Of a DNA stretch of 8,879 bases, positions 6,287 to 8,879 are shown piece after piece. Both the position numbers and the translations under genes were made by a program. The notes below the pieces were generated by a model, which worked only from the letters and a program-made list of their open reading frames with translations, did no database searches and was not told where the DNA came from. The first letter of the stretch is position 1. Every line of letters begins with the position of its first letter. The DNA comes from Actinomycetota bacterium (GTDB taxonomy: Bacteria; Actinomycetota; Actinomycetes; S36-B12; CAIYMF01): the NCBI GenBank assembly GCA_009699025.1, contig WLOZ01000058.1, positions 1 to 8,879 on the forward strand. The letters are read 5' to 3'.

Positions 6287-7396
6287 CTACTTGAGCCCGA
6301 AGAACGACGAGAATCCGCTCACCCCCGCCTGACCCGGTCCCTTGAAGACCCCGATGATCGAGTTCTCATACACCGAGTTGCCCGTGGTGAGCACTGAGTT
6401 CGGGTAGGTGAAGCCGGTCCATGAGGCGATCCCGAACGCACCTGCGGTCACGGGCACATTCGCGAAGAAGGCCTGACCGGCGGGCGCACCAGCACCGACT
6501 CGCACGCCCGTGAGGTTGAAGCCACCGCTGCCGTCAGGGGTGATTCCGTCGAAGTGGGTGACGAGGTTGGCCGAACTCCAGTTGCCGAAGTTGAACGACC
6601 GCCAGCCGGTGAGCGCTTGGGTCGTGGAGTTGTACTGCACCAGATAGCCGTGCTCGACCGGCGCTGCGGTTCCAACCGCAGGCGAGAAAAATCCGCCGCA
6701 GATGGTGAAGCTCGACCCACCGTTGCTCCAGACGCCGTAGGCCGTGATGCTCAGCGCTCCGGGCTTAGTGATCTCGAACCAGCTCTTACCCGTGATGTTC
6801 GTGACGAAGGCGCGGCCCTGCACCAGCTTCGTGTCGAAGTTTCCGACGACGAGCCCGCCACGGGTGCTATGCGCGATGGTGTTGAGCAGGGTGTCGCCCG
6901 ACGCCACGAGCGGCGTGGCATCGAGGGTGGCCCAGGTGCCGACCGCCGGAAGCCCTGCTGGGTTGCGGTAGATCAGGCCGTGATTCATGGAGCCCGTCTG
7001 CGAGGTCTTGTAGCTGCCCACGATACGAACGCCGGTGTTGCCCACATTGTCGGGGCCATAGAGCGAGGTGTTGGTGGTGGTGGCGCCCGACGTACTCGGA
7101 CGATTCAGTATCGTCCAGGTGCCGCCACCGCCCAGGCCACCCTTGTAGAGCAGGCCCTGCGTGCCGCCCGAGGAGTTGGAAGCTCGGTACACGCCACTGA
7201 TGTACACCTGCGAGGGGTCGCTACTGCCCGTGGTGCGGATTCCGGTGGGCAGTGTCGACGAACCCGGCACCGCGCCCGAGTAGTTGAGGGTGGCGTAACT
7301 GCTCGGCTCAGGAAGGGCCTGGGCCCCGGGGCCGATTGCCACCGCGAGCGCCGCCGACGCGCTGACAGCGACGACGATACCGAGAGTTCTATTCAC
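6287..7396 (-). CDS. Secreted repeat protein of unknown function (six HAF-like repeats)
   Basis: I do not recognise this protein. From the GTG at 7396, 5 nt after GAGG (7405-7402), it has 369 residues. A Sec signal peptide spans about 1-27, with a short basic start (VNR), a hydrophobic core 5-21 and probable cleavage after AQA-27. The mature part is rich in G, S, T and N. It repeats one pattern about six times: a strand such as VYISGVY (64-70), VRIVGSY (123-129), GLVVGNF (181-187), FTICGGF (230-236), FNLTGVR (293-299), SIIGVF (346-351), followed 10-15 residues later by an HG/QG-aromatic strand (QGLLY, HGLIY, GRAFV, HGYLV, GQAFF, SGFSS). This resembles HAF-type extracellular repeats and could build a beta-propeller. 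There is one cysteine, C233. No sorting signal or membrane anchor follows, so it is probably released. The native promoter has been separated from it by the IS at 7424. Confidence 0.75.
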   Translation of the reverse strand: MNRTLGIVVAVSASAALAVAIGPGAQALPEPSSYATLNYSGAVPGSSTLPTGIRTTGSSDPSQVYISGVYRASNSSGGTQGLLYKGGLGGGGTWTILNRPSTSGATTTNTSLYGPDNVGNTGVRIVGSYKTSQTGSMNHGLIYRNPAGLPAVGTWATLDATPLVASGDTLLNTIAHSTRGGLVVGNFDTKLVQGRAFVTNITGKSWFEITKPGALSITAYGVWSNGGSSFTICGGFFSPAVGTAAPVEHGYLVQYNSTTQALTGWRSFNFGNWSSANLVTHFDGITPDGSGGFNLTGVRVGAGAPAGQAFFANVPVTAGAFGIASWTGFTYPNSVLTTGNSVYENSIIGVFKGPGQAGVSGFSSFFGLK

Positions 7397-7423
7397 GAGG
7401 ACCTCAATCTCTAGGGGATTTCC

Positions 7424-7447
7424 GGTTCTCCTCACCTTTCTGTGGGT
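7424..7447. repeat. Left terminal inverted repeat of the IS
   Basis: It begins GGTTCTCCTC (7424-7433) and ends TGTGGGT (7441-7447). Compared with the right end read outward-in, only positions 11, 12 and 17 differ. The transposase stop codon (7434-7432) lies inside it. Confidence 0.9.
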
Positions 7448-8718
7448 AGCGTGATCGTGAGTCCTCCGCAGCAGAGGTAGATCATGGCGATGAGGGCGGT
7501 CGCGCTGTGGTGTCCGTAGCCGCGGTGGTTGATGAGGCGGATCTTGCTATTGAGGCCTTCGAGTTTGCTGTTGGACAGGCCGAGCTCGATCGCGGCGAGG
7601 ATGCGGTGACGGTTTGTCCGGACGGTTTTGGACAGGGTCAAGAACGCGGGGATGCGGCTGCGGCAGGCCCAGGCCAGCCACCAGTCGAGGTGGGCGGGTG
7701 CGTCGGCCGGGTCGTGGAGGCGGTAGAGGTCGCGCAGGCCTTCCTTGAGCTGCCAGCAGCGGTAGAGCACCGAGTTGGTGCGGCGTAGTTCGTGGAGCAC
7801 GTCGAGCTGGGACGGCAGGAGCTGGTCGGGGTCTTTGAGCAGCGCCCAGCGGCTGTGTTTGACCCAGCGGGCCTGCTTGCGTGGGACCGGTGGGCTGCTT
7901 GCGGGTGGGCGCCCGCGTCCCCGCCTGGGGGGTGTCTTGGCTTTGTCGCGTTCGAGGTTCCAGGACCAGCGCCGCGCCTTGTTGATCGCCTCGTTCGCCA
8001 GTGCGACCAGGTGGAACGGGTCGACGCACTGGCGGGCTTGTGGGGCGTGGGTGTCGGTGGCCTTCTTGAACGCGGCACCGAGGTCCATGCTGACCGCTTC
8101 CAGTGCCGCGCAACCACTTTCGCCGAGCTCGTCGTAGAACAGGCCCAGGGTCGCGGCGTTCTTGCCCTCACCGGCCCACACGACCCGCCCGCCCTGGTCG
8201 TGGTCGGCCACGACGGTCAGGTAGCGGTGTCCCTTGCGGTAGGAGACCTCATCGACCCCGATCCGTAGCAGCCCGGCCAGGCGGCGGTCATCGATGGCCT
8301 GGCCCACGACCCTGGTCACGATTCCCGCGACGGTCTCCCACGACGTGCGCAGCAACCGGGCGATCGTGGTCTTGTCAGCGCGTTGCGCCAGCCATGCCAC
8401 GACGTCCTCGAAGTCCCGGGAGTGCCGGGCCCGCGGTCGCGCCCACGGCACCGCCTCGGTCACGACCCGGTCACAGCGCCGGCAGTACAGACGGCGGATC
8501 TGCGCCTCGAGGAACAGCTTGCTCGCACCGAGGTCCAGGTGCCGCCAGCGCCGGCCCGAGGTGTCGTAGGTGCCGCTGCCCTTCGCGCCACACGGGCACC
8601 GAGGGCGCCCGGGGCGGCGACGCAGCCCGACCACGATCCCCTCCGGCGCGAACACGACCGAGGCCACCGAGGCGCCAGGGATGGACAACATCAGGTTGAA
8701 TGCAGTGGTGACGCGCAC
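7432..8718 (-). CDS. ISL3-family DDE transposase
   Basis: This 428-residue protein is the usual length for the family and appears intact. An N-terminal zinc-finger-like region has C41-x-C43 and C79-x2-C82. A helix-turn-helix (about 108-138, WLAQRADKTTIARLL...) would bind the terminal repeats. The RNase H-like catalytic core has D156 in IGVDEVSY, D212 in SMDLGAAF (D233 in CVDPFH is a second candidate) and E387 in SNSKLEGLNSK. It cuts and pastes its element through double-strand breaks at the inverted repeats. The GTG at 8718 has only a weak ribosome-binding site and sits in an inverted-repeat arm; the start fits the actinobacterial relatives I recall, which begin VRVTTAFN. The stop TGA lies inside the left terminal repeat, 9-11 nt from the tip, and overlaps by 4 nt (GTGA) an in-frame extension of the neighbouring secreted-protein gene. 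Confidence 0.95.
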   Translation of the reverse strand: MRVTTAFNLMLSIPGASVASVVFAPEGIVVGLRRRPGRPRCPCGAKGSGTYDTSGRRWRHLDLGASKLFLEAQIRRLYCRRCDRVVTEAVPWARPRARHSRDFEDVVAWLAQRADKTTIARLLRTSWETVAGIVTRVVGQAIDDRRLAGLLRIGVDEVSYRKGHRYLTVVADHDQGGRVVWAGEGKNAATLGLFYDELGESGCAALEAVSMDLGAAFKKATDTHAPQARQCVDPFHLVALANEAINKARRWSWNLERDKAKTPPRRGRGRPPASSPPVPRKQARWVKHSRWALLKDPDQLLPSQLDVLHELRRTNSVLYRCWQLKEGLRDLYRLHDPADAPAHLDWWLAWACRSRIPAFLTLSKTVRTNRHRILAAIELGLSNSKLEGLNSKIRLINHRGYGHHSATALIAMIYLCCGGLTITLPTER

Positions 8719-8784
8719 GTGCGGCTCGTTTCAGGGATCGGTTGCTTGGTCGCTCCGAAACCTACGGGCCAGCACGTGCGCGTC
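8710..8784 (-). promoter_or_regulatory. Inverted repeat able to hide the transposase start codon
   Basis: Bases 8710-8722 and 8772-8784 are perfect 13-bp complements with a 49-nt loop. In a leftward RNA, the second arm contains the GTG start (8718-8716). Each arm also holds the 8-bp palindrome GCACGTGC. A possible -10 box for the gene, TAGGTT (8764-8759 on the - strand), lies between the arms. If that is the promoter, only transcripts entering from outside would include both arms and fold, as in the known IS10/IS50 protection mechanism. The pairing is seen directly; the role is inferred. Confidence 0.45.
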
Positions 8785-8855
8785 CTGACGCCGGCCCTCA
8801 GCGAACCCGATCACCAATCACCGCAACCCATCGACGGCCCCCGCGCGCCCCGAAG

Positions 8856-8879
8856 ACCCACACAAAGCCGAGGAGAACC
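8856..8879. repeat. Right terminal inverted repeat of the IS
   Basis: It begins ACCCACA (8856-8862) and ends GAGGAGAACC (8870-8879), the reverse complement of the left tip with three differences. The last base of the window is the outer base of this repeat. Confidence 0.9.

Larger units (their letters stand above)
7424..8879 (-). mobile_element. Complete ISL3-family insertion sequence (1456 bp)
   Basis: The element is bounded by imperfect 24-bp terminal inverted repeats (7424-7447 and 8856-8879) that match at 21 positions and start GGTTCTCCTC at both tips, as expected for this family's GGnTCTnC-type ends. It carries one intact transposase gene reading leftwards. ISL3 elements usually make an 8-bp target duplication. 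The 8 bp to the left are GGATTTCC (7416-7423); the right flank lies beyond the window, so the duplication cannot be checked. The upstream leader, 8719-8879, holds the inverted repeat at 8710-8784 and no other gene. Confidence 0.9.

Noticed and set aside
6554..7414. A 286-codon + strand frame opposite the secreted protein
   Set aside because: It is arginine- and alanine-rich with no signal, motif or ribosome-binding site, whereas the - strand gene has a clear signal peptide and repeats.
1..8879. CRISPR arrays, tRNA or rRNA genes, toxin-antitoxin pairs, or a defence island
   Set aside because: I found no direct-repeat/spacer pattern, no RNA-gene landmarks and no matching protein families. The IS is the only mobile feature.

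Overview
The window reads as chromosomal DNA from a high-GC actinobacterium. Third codon positions are almost all G or C, several starts are GTG, there is an Rv1155-like F420-type PPOX-fold protein, and the ISL3-type transposase looks actinobacterial. I cannot name the genus. No RNA genes, CRISPR arrays or recognisable defence modules are visible. Almost all of the sequence is explained by eight protein genes.

Left part (1-4622, all + strand): a thiamine-diphosphate enzyme of the acetolactate synthase/benzoylformate decarboxylase superfamily (174-1826). After a 157-bp promoter-like gap with nested inverted repeats comes a two-gene unit for a molybdenum hydroxylase of the isoquinoline 1-oxidoreductase/aldehyde oxidase type: a small [2Fe-2S] subunit (1984-2442) and a Tat-exported molybdopterin subunit (2451-4622). 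No FAD subunit, cytochrome or cofactor-maturation gene is present. A 2-oxoacid decarboxylase making an aldehyde that the hydroxylase then oxidises is an attractive but unproven link.

Middle part (4623-6127): an Rv1155-like PPOX-fold gene that looks leaderless (4653-5072) overlaps by 4 nt a hemerythrin-domain gene (5069-5653). Convergent to these, with 6 bp between stop codons, is an Rrf2-family regulator with no cysteine at all (5660-6127, - strand). The set suggests redox or diatomic-gas physiology, but the regulator's targets are not shown by the sequence.

Right part (6128-8879, all - strand): a long near-perfect hairpin lies just after the stop of a secreted protein built from about six HAF-like repeats (6287-7396). 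Only 27 bp upstream of that gene's start is the tip of a complete ISL3-family insertion sequence (7424-8879, 1456 bp) with 24-bp terminal inverted repeats matching at 21 positions and an intact transposase (7432-8718). The transposase stop codon lies inside the left terminal repeat, and its GTG start lies in one arm of a 13-bp inverted repeat that could hide it in read-through transcripts. The window ends exactly at the right tip of the element, which suggests a contig edge at a repeat. The most unusual material is this IS/secreted-gene junction and the stem over the transposase start. I do not see a wholly new multi-gene system.
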